Positions 1-9,052 are shown, counted from the stretch's first letter. The stretch: DNA of 11,473 nucleotides from Synura sp. LO234KE (GCA_015143735.1 VKHC01000508.1:1-11473); one strand, 5' to 3'. Notes: generated from the letters alone by a model not told the origin. A program made the numbers and translations.

Positions 1-468
1 AATGCTGTTTCAATGTGAAAGTCTCCAACCGACTCCTGTAGCCCTCTCCTTCCAGCTCCATAGCGACTAAAATTACCCGCCAATTTTGAATGCTTCGCGC
101 CGCCCATTGTGAGGGTCGCTTCAACAACTCTACGTTTCTCAATCCCCTTACCTCTGCGAAGAGGGCGGTTGTCAGCGGTCGGAGAGGCGGCATTCAAGCG
201 AATATCTACTCGTCCATGAAGCCAAGCGTAAGAATATTCTTGCACGTATGCTACCGCGTCGTGGTTGACCTCGAAGAATTCATAGAAAGCCCTTAAAGCG
301 TTCGTATTGGCGATACCAACTAGACATCTGGTTGCGTTGATCTCCCACCCCAGCCAGTCAATCTTGCCAGTGGTTTGGAAGGTGCAAGTCTTTTGGTGAG
401 CAACTGAGTTTGGTCCGAGGAGTCCTTCTACAACTCTAGTGAAGCACGCAAGGTCGTCCACCATTTCT
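1..468 (-). pseudogene. Post-catalytic RT segment of the retroelement, running off the left edge
   Basis: One nucleotide out of frame with the YVDD frame, the minus strand stays open for about 155 codons from 468 to the left edge. It starts EEMVDDLACFTRVVEGLLGP and continues with TGKIDWLGWEI, which fits the region after motif C (primer grip and thumb). Near 232 the likely reading moves to another frame (LASWTSRYSLECR). Near 110-40 another segment, NWRVILVAMELEGEGY, reads in that same family of frames. So the long open frame is not one uninterrupted protein. It probably leads towards a connection or RNase H region beyond the window. The frame assignments rest on how protein-like the segments are and on general knowledge of RT layout, without an alignment. 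Confidence 0.6.
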
Positions 469-1150
469 TCAATAATCAAGCATGCACGCCCCTATTATAT
501 CGTCGACATAGTACATCTCTACCTCGTCGCGCAACTCCGCGTTAAGCCGCCGCCGAAGTGTCGTCGTAATGATGCCGAAAGCTCCTGTCATTGAAGTGGA
601 CCCATGCAGTCCTGTGTGATAGAGCATCGACACCCCACTTGTGAGCTCCATTGCGAGTAAGGGAAAACTCTCCGGCCGCGTAAACATGAGCGTGAAGGCG
701 CCCCTCACGTCCATTATGCGTAAAACAATTCCCTTCCAGCCTCAAACCGAACAAGCCACCTGGCGCAGAAACATCACCACCTGAAAATTGATTGTCGGGT
801 GACAAATTTCACCCCACGACTCCACTCTCAACGCTTTGACCTCAGGTGAGTTTAGCGCTCCTCCTCTCACCTTCCCTTCTTTCCCTTCTGAGCCTTTAGA
901 GCCTCGTTGTCGGTAAAAGATATACCAGTTCCTCCTGGTAGGCTTCATAGAACATCGTGTTAACCGCTGTGTATGTACCTGCACATAATTATTCCGCAAC
1001 GGTGGGGGTGAACCATTTGGTACAAGCCCTGGTGGTACCAGCAGTGTAATGCCCTGACACAACTCTGAAAGCCTACCGAACTCCTGGTCTAATGGACTGA
1101 TCCATCGGCGCACCCGTTCTGCTGACCGCCGTTCAATGCTCATTCCCTGG
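469..1150 (-). pseudogene. Reverse transcriptase core (fingers and palm) of the retroelement, disrupted
   Basis: The frame that begins near 1185 gives a linker ending PPLRNNYVQVHT at about 975. The homologous reading then moves to another frame (AVNTMFYEAYQEELVYLLPT, about 970-910) and returns to the first frame at ALNSPEVKALRVESWG. That frame runs into an in-frame TGA at 742-744 and resumes in the same frame as GWKGIVLRIMDVRGAFTL. MDVRGAF carries the first catalytic aspartate region of RT motif A, and YVDD at 499-510 is motif C, the metal-binding active site; both are intact. The frame stops at TGA 469-471 just after YVDDIIGAC. At least two frame changes and one nonsense codon are visible, so this is a dead copy. 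RT would copy the element RNA into DNA. Confidence 0.8.
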
Positions 1151-1616
1151 TAACTCCGTCGAGCCATTTCGACCAAGTCACCCACTCGGCTTGGTCTATG
1201 AGATTTGAATATCGGTGGTGCACAGTTGCGGGGAACTCAAACCCTCCTGCCCACTCAATCGCCCGGGCTTCGTAATAGTTCCTATCTGCTGCTTCCAGCA
1301 GAGCCCCTCGGACAACATTCTGCAACCGAAAAGTTCCCATGGAAATCTCGGGGAAGTCGTCAGCGATCAGACCCGCTATAACGCTTATCTTCGTCTCCCA
1401 CCAGTCTGACAATGTCGCCGGAGCTACTATTCTTCGCGGATCCCGTATCAGACGTTCCCGCGTCTGTACGCTCCTGACCACGTCTGCAACATCATCGGTC
1501 CCGACTCCCTTACATAGAGCATAGTCTTCTCCTTGTGTCGCTGCAGTCTGCGCCGTCATAACGGGTCCTGCACATGAGCCCGCCCCAAGCAGGCATGGGC
1601 TCACTGCTTCTTCTCA
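1140..1616 (-). pseudogene. N-terminal part of the retroelement polyprotein
   Basis: An open frame of about 155 codons lies at 1604-1140. It has no ATG at its 5' end; the first codon after an in-frame TGA (1614-1616) region is GTG-type, and the same frame stays coherent upstream of that TGA to about 1740 (VATKELSDRVKM is readable). This suggests the TGA is a lesion and not the true boundary. The predicted product is acidic to neutral and soluble, with segments such as WWETKISVIAGLIADDFPEI and a VHHRYSNLIDQAEWVTWSKW-like run, and no signal peptide or membrane helix. It reads into the RT region only after a frame change near 1140-1150, where SKWLDGVTRE ends and the neighbouring frame continues as MSIERRSAERVRRWISPL. 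I assign it to the element because of the continuity with RT, not from a domain I can name. Confidence 0.6.
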
Positions 1617-1740
1617 TTTTGGTGAGGACTGCATTTTAACCCTGTCACTCAACTCCTTCGTGGCCACCACCGATAGGGTAATGGTATCAATAGAATTAAT
1701 GAGTCTGCCTCTGCTGACGCCGACAAAGGAGTCCTGGTGT

Positions 1741-2231
1741 TTGGCCCGGCAGTATTAGTGAATCTGCAATCCCTGGTGTCTGCGCCAACTCATTTCACAA
1801 GAAACGCGAATCGGTTTATGCAGATGGTCTTCGACGTTTGGTGTAGGATCTCAGCGGATACGGTCCTGATCCTTCTTGTTGCTGTGGTGTCCGAACCTTT
1901 CTTCCTCTTCTGGCACGTTTGATGCTACCGGATTCACTCGACTTCTATATTCTATGAGACATGTTATTTTCTTGGTGACCACTCTGTGTTTGGAATATCA
2001 CTAATGGCTGATATATAGTTTGGGTTGGAGTCTGAACCTGATGCCATATGACGTTTACGAACATTCTATGCTTCGCTTTCAACTATTGTTGTCTTTCGTG
2101 AGTAATTATCAGGTGGTCTTTACATTCCTTTAGTAGTTTGTAATTTTCTTGTTTCTTAGAGCTAGGTTGGTTTTATAGACTTAGCACGAAGCAACTAGTA
2201 CTACTAAATACTTTCATAATTAATTATTACG
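1741..2231. other. Spacer without a supported gene
   Basis: An ordinary-looking open frame of 61 codons on the plus strand (1737-1922) overlaps what may be the start of the retroelement on the other strand and has no recognisable motif. From about 1925 to 2231 the sequence is AT-rich, with stops in all frames. I see no RNA gene, no repeat and no clear promoter in it. Confidence 0.5.
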
Positions 2232-2644
2232 ATGAATGTGGAAGAGAATCCAGGAAATGGTACGAGGTCTGAAGCGAATGCGAATTGCGAACATAGAGAG
2301 TACTCGCAAAACCAACCGCAGGAAACTCGAGGACATAAGTTGCCAAAAAGCCATTAACAGAATGGAAGCGCAATTGGGGGGGTACCAGTACAAGACTGTC
2401 CACAGGGACGAACGAATATCGAACCAGAATGGAATTTCATTGCTCTTCGTGAGGGCAGAGCAGAATATGTGGAGGCAGAACACGGAAATATAACATTGAT
2501 GTTCAGGAGCGGGAAGTATCCAGGATATCCAAAGGGAGATTATGACCTGACCCGCGTAACTTCAAGAATGAAAAAGACCCGTTGAAGATTAAGTTCACGA
2601 TCCTAATGGAGAAGTATAAGCAAAGGGAGAAAATGCTTGCTTGA
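2232..2644 (+). pseudogene. Small unrecognised coding remnant beside the first histone unit
   Basis: From an ATG at 2232 the plus strand reads as a polar, Asn/Glu/Gln-rich protein. It passes one TAA near 2355 and continues as a coherent segment (EPEWNFIALREGRAEYVEAE, then FRSGKYPGYPKGDYDLTRV) to about 2575. After a one-base shift near 2577 it continues DPLKIKFTILMEKYKQREKM and ends at a TGA at 2642-2644. An overlapping frame from 2236 is also open as far as 2493, and a G7 tract near 2376-2382 could be where the true frame changes. No family is recognised and no signal peptide or membrane segment is seen. It abuts the left limit of histone unit 1 and has no counterpart beside unit 2, so it lies outside the duplicated block. 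It could be a decayed gene, one exon of a spliced gene, or chance. Confidence 0.3.
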
Positions 2645-3144
2645 TCGCTATGCAAAAAAAGCGAATTAAGCGGACATTATTTTCAATTATAATGCCCGGA
2701 AATGGGCGTTATCTTCAATTGAATAAATCACGATTATCAAGTTGCGACCTCTTATTTACACAGTATAAGTGACACTGGATATATTCTTAATCTATAATTT
2801 CCTCCCAACACAATAATGATACATAGTTCTCGTAAATATTACATCATCATGTTGATTTACGACACATCAAGTCACTATATTATTCGTCAAGTTTAGCTCA
2901 GATGAGTGGGGAATAGACACAATTGTAGATATGAAATATTCTTTATATCATACATGCATTTTCAATCATTCAATATCAATTCAGAAAATTGGTCCACAAT
3001 GCGCGTTTTCCACCAAGGGTTGAGTTGTTATTGATTATGGATTCTAAAGCAAATAAATCATTATTTGTTTTGGGATTCTCCGATATTTCAAAAAATATTC
3101 TTTCATAAAGTCATATTTACCGCCAAAAATTTAAGATGAATTTA

Positions 3145-3152
3145 CTTTCTCC
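3145..3152 (-). promoter_or_regulatory. Possible histone downstream element for H3 copy 1
   Basis: On the minus strand GGAGAAAG lies 13 nt past the H3 stem-loop. Purine-rich histone downstream elements at this position pair with U7 snRNA in animals. Copy 2 has GGAGAGAG at the same place. Whether this organism has a U7-type RNA is unknown. Confidence 0.45.
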
Positions 3153-3165
3153 AGTATATAGTGGT

Positions 3166-3181
3166 GGTGCTGAAAAGCACC
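3166..3181 (-). terminator. Histone 3' stem-loop, H3 copy 1
   Basis: On the minus strand GGTGCTTTTCAGCACC forms a perfect 6-bp stem with a TTTC loop, 28 nt after the H3 stop codon. It is preceded by ACCCAAA and followed by ACCACCA. Stem length, the TTTC loop, the CCAAA-type leader and the ACCA tail all match the element that stem-loop binding protein recognises in replication-dependent histone mRNAs, where it directs cleavage without polyadenylation. The fourth stem base is G, where animal versions have a pyrimidine. Confidence 0.9.
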
Positions 3182-3209
3182 TTTGGGTGTCGAATAAACT
3201 TTATCCACT

Positions 3210-4066
<857 letters not shown>

Positions 4067-4093
4067 ACTCACTTGGTGTAAATCTATCAAATC

Positions 4094-4109
4094 GGTGTTA
4101 ATCAACACC
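4094..4109 (+). terminator. Histone 3' stem-loop, H4 copy 1
   Basis: GGTGTTAATCAACACC forms a perfect 6-bp stem with a 4-nt AATC loop, starting 28 nt after the H4 stop. It is followed by ACCACCA and preceded by ATCAAATC. Position and geometry match a histone mRNA 3' end. The loop is AATC where the H3 genes next door have the canonical TTTC. A purine-rich GACGGAAATAA follows at 4119-4129. Confidence 0.85.
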
Positions 4110-4344
4110 ACCATTATAGACGGAAATAACCGTAAGCACTGTTGTTTGCGAATTACTACCGGATTTTGGGCAAAATAAGTTTGCGATTTTCATTCCTATC
4201 ATGCATAATATTTGGTTCTGATATTTTGATCTTAGTTAATGAAAGTAGTTGTTGTGCGTTAACGAACTGAGCTTTGATCAATTGAATTTAATATCCCTGC
4301 TTCAGCACTGAGATTACTTTTGAAGCGCCCTATAAAGAAATGAA

Positions 4345-4402
4345 AGACGACTCCCGATAAGAGCAAGGTATCCCACATGGTTAAGCTTGCCACTTACTTT
4401 CA
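4345..4402. repeat. Conserved non-coding block downstream of H4, copy 1
   Basis: CTCCCGATAAGAG followed by AAGGTATCCC, GGTTAAGCTT and GCCACTTACTTT recurs at 8147-8202 with few changes, while the sequence between this block and the H4 stem-loop (4130-4265 and 7880-8080) has diverged past easy alignment. A less strict match starts near 4270. Its role is unknown. Confidence 0.6.
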
Positions 4403-4444
4403 ATCGGCAAGGTGTCAACTACAGTTACTTATTGGACAGCTCTG

Positions 4445-4477
4445 AGTATTGATCAACACCACCATCATTGACGGATA
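4445..4477 (+). repeat. Orphan right half of an H4-type 3' end
   Basis: TGATCAACACCACCATCATT then GACGGATAT closely matches TAATCAACACCACCATTATA then GACGGAAAT after the H4 gene (4101-4127). The left stem arm GGTGTT is absent, so it cannot fold as a histone stem-loop. No histone reading frame precedes it. Confidence 0.5.
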
Positions 4478-4625
4478 TTGTAAAGTATATCTAGCCTTAA
4501 AGTTTCGTAAACTATTTGACTCATGACATTTCTGTTTGATGATTGTGGGTTAATAGAATGATGGTAGTAGTGAATCTACGAGATGATCTTTGAGCATTTT
4601 GGATTCAGTGAACCTGCTTAAAATT

Positions 4626-4736
4626 AAAGCTTTCGAGAAAGTTTTTCATAGTTACGTTTGGTTGCGTTTTGAAGATTTGAAATATCCATTCTGAGTAATA
4701 ATTAGATGGAAAGCTTGCGAGAATCTTTCATAGCAA
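4626..4736. repeat. Short diverged direct repeat pair
   Basis: AAAGCTTTCGAGAAAGTTTT then TCATAG (4627-4651) recurs as AAAGCTTGCGAGAATC then TTTCATAG (4710-4732), both followed by G and TTAC or CAAC. The pair lies in an AT-rich spacer and no function is apparent. Apart from this pair, 4478-4780 holds nothing I can support. Confidence 0.4.
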
Positions 4737-4783
4737 CATCTAAAATCGAATAGTGATTTATTTTCTACAAGGGAGAGGAACTA

Positions 4784-5149
4784 ATGACCAATACCGAGGC
4801 AGCATCGCTGCCTGCAAAGCTAGATGGCATTGCTCTTACTAGTTGCTTAATCACCACCCTCTATGTCACTCCTGGTACTTCGCGCCTCGCCACCCGGAGC
4901 TCGGCCTCAGTTATGCCGCTTTCTCCTCGTCCTTGGTCGAGGCGTCGGTCTGGGCCATCAAGTGTGCGCGGCCGCTCGGGGCGCCGTTCCACCTCTCGGC
5001 GGGACCCGCGCCTGCCTCCTTTTGACTCCCGCCAACCACTCTCCTGGCGTGCTTTCTTTCTTCGTCGTCTTCTTGCCACGCGTTTTCGCTCTCTCACCCG
5101 TCCTGCTCTCCCCGTTCACGATTACAATGAAGACCTGGTGGGTGACTAA
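4784..5149 (+). CDS. Doubtful 121-codon reading frame in a GC-rich patch
   Basis: An ATG at 4784 opens a 121-codon frame that is rich in Arg, Ser and Pro. Bases 4880-5110 are clearly more GC-rich than their surroundings. Two other plus frames (4843-5025 and 4863-5168) and minus frames are open over the same stretch, as expected when stop codons are rare because of composition. I recognise no domain. A perfect hairpin, AGGCAGC/GCTGCCT with a 3-nt loop, sits at 4797-4813 just after the start. It could be an exon, a foreign insertion or non-coding sequence; I lean towards non-coding. Confidence 0.15.
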   Translation: MTNTEAASLPAKLDGIALTSCLITTLYVTPGTSRLATRSSASVMPLSPRPWSRRRSGPSSVRGRSGRRSTSRRDPRLPPFDSRQPLSWRAFFLRRLLATRFRSLTRPALPVHDYNEDLVGD

Positions 5150-5230
5150 CAAGTTAGTCTGGTTGTAGCAACCGGTTTCCCTCTACTTGGTCACGGGAGT
5201 TGCCATTGGGTACATAGAGGGTGGTTTTTT
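5144..5230 (+). ncRNA. Candidate structured RNA: three hairpins followed by T6
   Basis: Three perfect stems follow one another: GACTAAC/GTTAGTC (5144-5159, 2-nt loop), GGTTG/CAACC (5161-5173, 3-nt loop) and CCCTCTA/TAGAGGG (5179-5221). The third encloses a possible inner TGGT/GCCA stem. A run of six T follows at 5225-5230, which would serve as an RNA polymerase III stop. No known RNA family is recognised and no clear internal box A or box B was found. Chance hairpins remain possible. Confidence 0.25.
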
Positions 5231-5292
5231 ACTAGCAGGTGCCTTCGGCTATGTTTGACTCCCCTGTTTTGTATTTCATATTTACCACTTAG

Positions 5293-5813
5293 TAATAAAT
5301 AACTATTAAATTTTCGGCAGAGAGCTGCTCCGGGTGGACGCATTCAGCCCCCCGCTATCAGTACCCAACCAGTCGCCTCCTATTACCGCCCCCCCCCCCC
5401 AATCAAAGTAAGAAGACAGGAGTACGGGGGATGGACACTCACATACATGCGGGACGCAAACGAATGGATTACTGCTTGTGAATCGATTCTCTGGACGATA
5501 ACGTGCATCCCATCTTGGAATTCACACAGCCACGGCGTGGCAAAGGAATCTAGTATTGTAACTAGGGCGAACGCACAGAGCTGAAGCAGGTCGAGAGAAG
5601 TGCGGGCGGTGCCGTCGCCCGCGGGGAGCAAGACTTGCCAACTACGGCGGGAACGGACGTACTGGCGCCCGAGCAGCCACCTTTCCAGGCGAGAGTATCC
5701 ACTTGACGATTATCTCGCGCTATCGGGTGTCCTCCCCCGTGTGAGCCCGCATCCATGCTATGGAGATGTCGACCGCATTTCTTCTCCCAAATTCACGTAC
5801 TAGTTATTTATTA
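5293..5813. repeat. Segment bounded by 13-bp perfect inverted repeats
   Basis: TAATAAATAACTA at 5293-5305 is the exact reverse complement of TAGTTATTTATTA at 5801-5813. The enclosed 495 bp is GC-richer than the flanks and includes a C12 tract (5389-5400). The layout resembles a small non-autonomous DNA transposon, but no clear target-site duplication flanks it and the repeats are AT-rich, so chance is not excluded. Confidence 0.35.
5383..5714 (-). CDS. Doubtful hypothetical frame inside the inverted-repeat segment
   Basis: On the minus strand a stop-free frame of about 110 codons runs from 5714 to 5383 with no ATG near its start. It reads, in part, RWLLGRQYVRSRRSWQV and FALVTILDSFATPWLCEF and has a mildly hydrophobic middle. 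It ends in the glycine run created by the C12 tract. A second minus frame (5756-5562) starts with a true ATG and overlaps it. No family is recognised. If it is real, it may be an internal fragment of the inserted segment. Confidence 0.15.
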
Positions 5814-6478
5814 TTTGCCTCTTTCCTTACCTCAGCGAGATGATGCGGATACTTTTACTCACTTCCTTATTATTGGGGACTTGTTCGCGACTATCTTGAG
5901 AAAATCTTAGTTGTAGTATTAACTATTAAATTTTAGGACGACGGGGAGAGGTAGAGACCACATTCTACAGGCGTATCCGCCCTTTCCTGGCGATGATTAA
6001 TAGCACTAGGATGAACTCCTCTGCTTTATGGCAAGTAAATATCTTCACATAATTGTGAACGCTGTCCGTCGGCCTGAACCTTCGCTTCTTTCCGATGTTG
6101 ATTCCAGCCTCATGACTTCCTAGGCGAACGTCATAAAATATCCGCGGTGATCAGCATGTTGATCATCCACTTTACTAGTATATAAGAATGGACGGTCGTG
6201 ATTATTATTTGTACTGAACGGGCGAAGGTACTAGCTACCACCACCCCTCTCTACCATGCATTGACCGCTTATTCCGGTGGAATAACCAACCCGGGAGCCT
6301 CACCAGCAGCAGGTGGACGGACCCCTACTGATCCATTCACCACCATCAACTACACAGACACACTTACTTAAAAAGATGGGATGTGCATATATGTTGATCT
6401 GCTGTTATTTGTAGGAGGAGGATGCGCAGGGGGCGGAAGTGACCCTTACTGTTACACTATATTTTCTATTTCGTAGTT
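5814..6478. other. Spacer without a supported gene
   Basis: TAACTATTAAATTTT at 5920-5934 is an exact 15-bp copy of 5300-5314, which overlaps the left inverted repeat. A stop-bounded plus frame of about 60 codons ends at a TAA near 6370 (it reads HALTAYSGGITNPGASPAAG) but has no start codon or recognised family. Nothing else stands out. Confidence 0.45.
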
Positions 6479-6893
6479 ATTGCTCGCAATGTAAAAAAGG
6501 CGAATAACGTGGACATGAATTTCAAATATCACCACGCGCGGCAACGGGCGTTATCTTTACTCAAATAATAAAGATAATCAAGTTCCGATCTCACTTTTGC
6601 ACAGTATAATTGACATTTGGGATATTCCCAATTTACCATTTCCACGCCAACTCCGCAATAATGATACTTAGTCCTCGTAAACATATCAGAATAAATGACA
6701 AAGAGGGTACTTCCACCACCTAGAACACTGTAAGATGCACAAAACAAAATGATATACACTGTAAGTTCATCACTCATTCGCTAGGCGTACGGCTGTAATG
6801 AAATAAACGGCTATTGTCAAAACCAAATAAAAAATTAGTTGTTTTGGGTTTTTTCAATATCATATTCACTGCCAAAAATTTAAAGTGAATTTA

Positions 6894-6901
6894 CTCTCTC
6901 C
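6894..6901 (-). promoter_or_regulatory. Possible histone downstream element for H3 copy 2
   Basis: GGAGAGAG on the minus strand lies 13 nt past the stem-loop, in the same place as GGAGAAAG in copy 1. The purine character is kept although the base has changed. Confidence 0.4.
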
Positions 6902-6914
6902 AGTTTATATTGGT

Positions 6915-6930
6915 GGTGCTGAAAAGCACC
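6915..6930 (-). terminator. Histone 3' stem-loop, H3 copy 2
   Basis: It is identical to copy 1: GGTGCTTTTCAGCACC on the minus strand, preceded by ACCCAAA and followed by ACCACCA, 27 nt after the stop codon. A single T present in copy 1 between the stop and the loop is missing here. Confidence 0.9.
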
Positions 6931-6957
6931 TTTGGGTGTCGAATAAACTTATCCACT

Positions 6958-7814
<857 letters not shown>

Positions 7815-7841
7815 ACTAACTTGGTGTAAATCTATCAAATC

Positions 7842-7857
7842 GGTGTTAATCAACACC
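7842..7857 (+). terminator. Histone 3' stem-loop, H4 copy 2
   Basis: GGTGTTAATCAACACC with ACCACCA after it, identical to copy 1 and with the same AATC loop, 27 nt after the stop. The match with copy 1 continues to GACGGAAATAAC and fades right after it. Confidence 0.85.
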
Positions 7858-8146
7858 ACCATTATAGACGGAAATAACTGAAAGCACTATAGTTTCCGAT
7901 TTTTTCTCATATTTTACATACTTTTTGATCCTGATATTTCGTTATTTTTTCTTTCTTCTAAAAATCCAGTTATTATTCATTACAAAGGGTAGGAAAGTTA
8001 CACAGAGAGACTAGACAGCATCATTATTGTAGGGGAAGGAAATGGAGACAATTGCGCGTCTACGGAAGTGATCATTGATCAATATACGTCCTTCAGTACT
8101 GAAATTTCTTTTAAAGATTCCGGTTAAGTTAAGGAAGGAAAGAAAA

Positions 8147-8202
8147 CTCCCGATAAGAGGAAAGTATCCCTCAGTTAAGCTTTTGAGCTAGCCACTTACT
8201 TT
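8147..8202. repeat. Conserved non-coding block downstream of H4, copy 2
   Basis: CTCCCGATAAGAG, AAAGTATCCC, AGTTAAGCTT and GCCACTTACTTT match the block at 4350-4400, with a small insertion after AAGCTT. It is the last part of the unit that aligns. Confidence 0.6.
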
Positions 8203-8205
8203 CCA

Positions 8206-8881
8206 TGTATCAAATGGCGAGTGCAGTGACCGAGCGATGATAGGTCTTGGAAGGAAAACTGTGATCGGTGCTCCTTAACAAGATAGGCTATCTTAGATTT
8301 GCAACACCGTTTGAAGAAGATATTCCTCTCCATAAGGTTGCATCCTGTAAGCAGCTTTTATTTCTTATTCGACGATAGCAAAGCGTGATAAATTTGTCAA
8401 TTCTACGCCAATATCAACACTCTTTCGAGCAACTTGGGGTTGGAAACAGGCCATTGTAGAAGTACGCCGCTGGACTATTTATTATTTCGGTTTAATTAAT
8501 AGAATTGGTTCTTTCCTCCCATCATCATGCTCACGAGAGCATAAGTAGGGGGGGGGGTAAGGTCTTGTTGATTCTTTGTTTTTAGGCCATAAAAACGTTT
8601 CATGCTTTTTCGCACTCACTTGCTTCTTATGCTTCCTATATCCAATCATAGTAGGAGGAACAAGAAGACATTACGAGTGGGGACGGATGGAAATAACAAC
8701 GCTGCTAGCTTGGGAGCAGGACGAGAAATCATTTATACTATTACCAACAAGCGAACTGGGTGATGCTTAGTGCCAACCACTTCCGGGGGGAAAACTAACC
8801 ACCCCCGCCCAATAATGTACCAAGAAGCGTCCTCCTTCCTTCTGCTGATTGGAGGTTGGTGAGGAGGACACGCCAGTCGCC
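8206..8881. other. Spacer without a supported gene
   Basis: It holds a G10 tract at 8548-8557 and one open plus frame (8576-8770) that begins without ATG, contains a hydrophobic stretch (CFFALTCFLCFLYPIIVGG) and matches no family I know. ATTGG at 8850-8854 is a CCAAT box on the other strand. There is no RNA gene. Confidence 0.4.
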
Positions 8882-9052
8882 ATGGAAACCACGCCCATTC
8901 TCCTGCGCCGCATGCTCGATATTGTTATTGGCTATGCGTATAGAATCACCAAATATGCCCTCCGCGGGGCGGAGGAAGCCTTTCCTCCCCTTTCCGTAGG
9001 ACTTTTATTCCACATATTTTGGAAACGATGGGACCTCTCACGTCAGCACTAG
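8882..9052 (+). CDS. Doubtful small ORF with a strong start context
   Basis: The ATG at 8882 sits in GTCGCCATGG, a good eukaryotic initiation context, and opens 56 codons to TAG. The product begins METTPILLRRMLDIVIGYAY and includes AEEAFPPLSVGLLFHIFWKR. It is moderately hydrophobic without a clear single membrane helix, and I do not recognise it. ATTGG (reverse CCAAT) lies about 30 bp upstream, and a perfect 7-bp hairpin, CCTCCGC/GCGGAGG (8959-8975), falls inside the frame. No intron donor makes it obviously a first exon. It could be chance. Confidence 0.2.
   Translation: METTPILLRRMLDIVIGYAYRITKYALRGAEEAFPPLSVGLLFHIFWKRWDLSRQH

Larger units (their letters stand above)
1..1740 (-). mobile_element. 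Degenerate retroelement polyprotein, truncated by the left window edge
   Basis: Reading the minus strand from about 1740 down to 1 gives pieces of one polyprotein in the expected order but in changing frames. They are an N-terminal region of no recognised domain, a linker with a PPLRNNYVQVHT-like segment, a reverse-transcriptase core with YVDD, and a post-catalytic segment. Stops and frame changes separate the pieces, so this copy cannot make the protein. The right-hand limit is soft: a coherent frame can be followed to about 1740, and the next 200 bases on the minus strand (basic RKRR-type residues near 1910) might also belong. No long terminal repeat, primer-binding site or integrase can be identified, and the far end lies outside the window. 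The order with RT and YVDD fits an LTR-type or related retrotransposon; I cannot assign the superfamily. Confidence 0.75.

Noticed and set aside
542-805. An 87-codon minus frame over the reverse transcriptase region
   Set aside because: It overlaps the frame that carries DVRGAF and YVDD and has no RT motif itself.
1682-1695. TGGTATCAATAG, similar to the start of an initiator-Met tRNA primer-binding site of LTR retrotransposons
   Set aside because: It is on the plus strand while the element is coded on the minus strand, it lies inside a readable stretch of the polyprotein, and no long terminal repeat is next to it.
4861-5152. Arg- and Lys-rich minus frames in the GC-rich patch
   Set aside because: They come from the composition of the opposite strand, with no motif and no consistent start.
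5389-5400. C12 homopolymer (and the G10 run at 8548-8557)
   Set aside because: They are simple homopolymers, prone to length errors, and have no feature tied to them.
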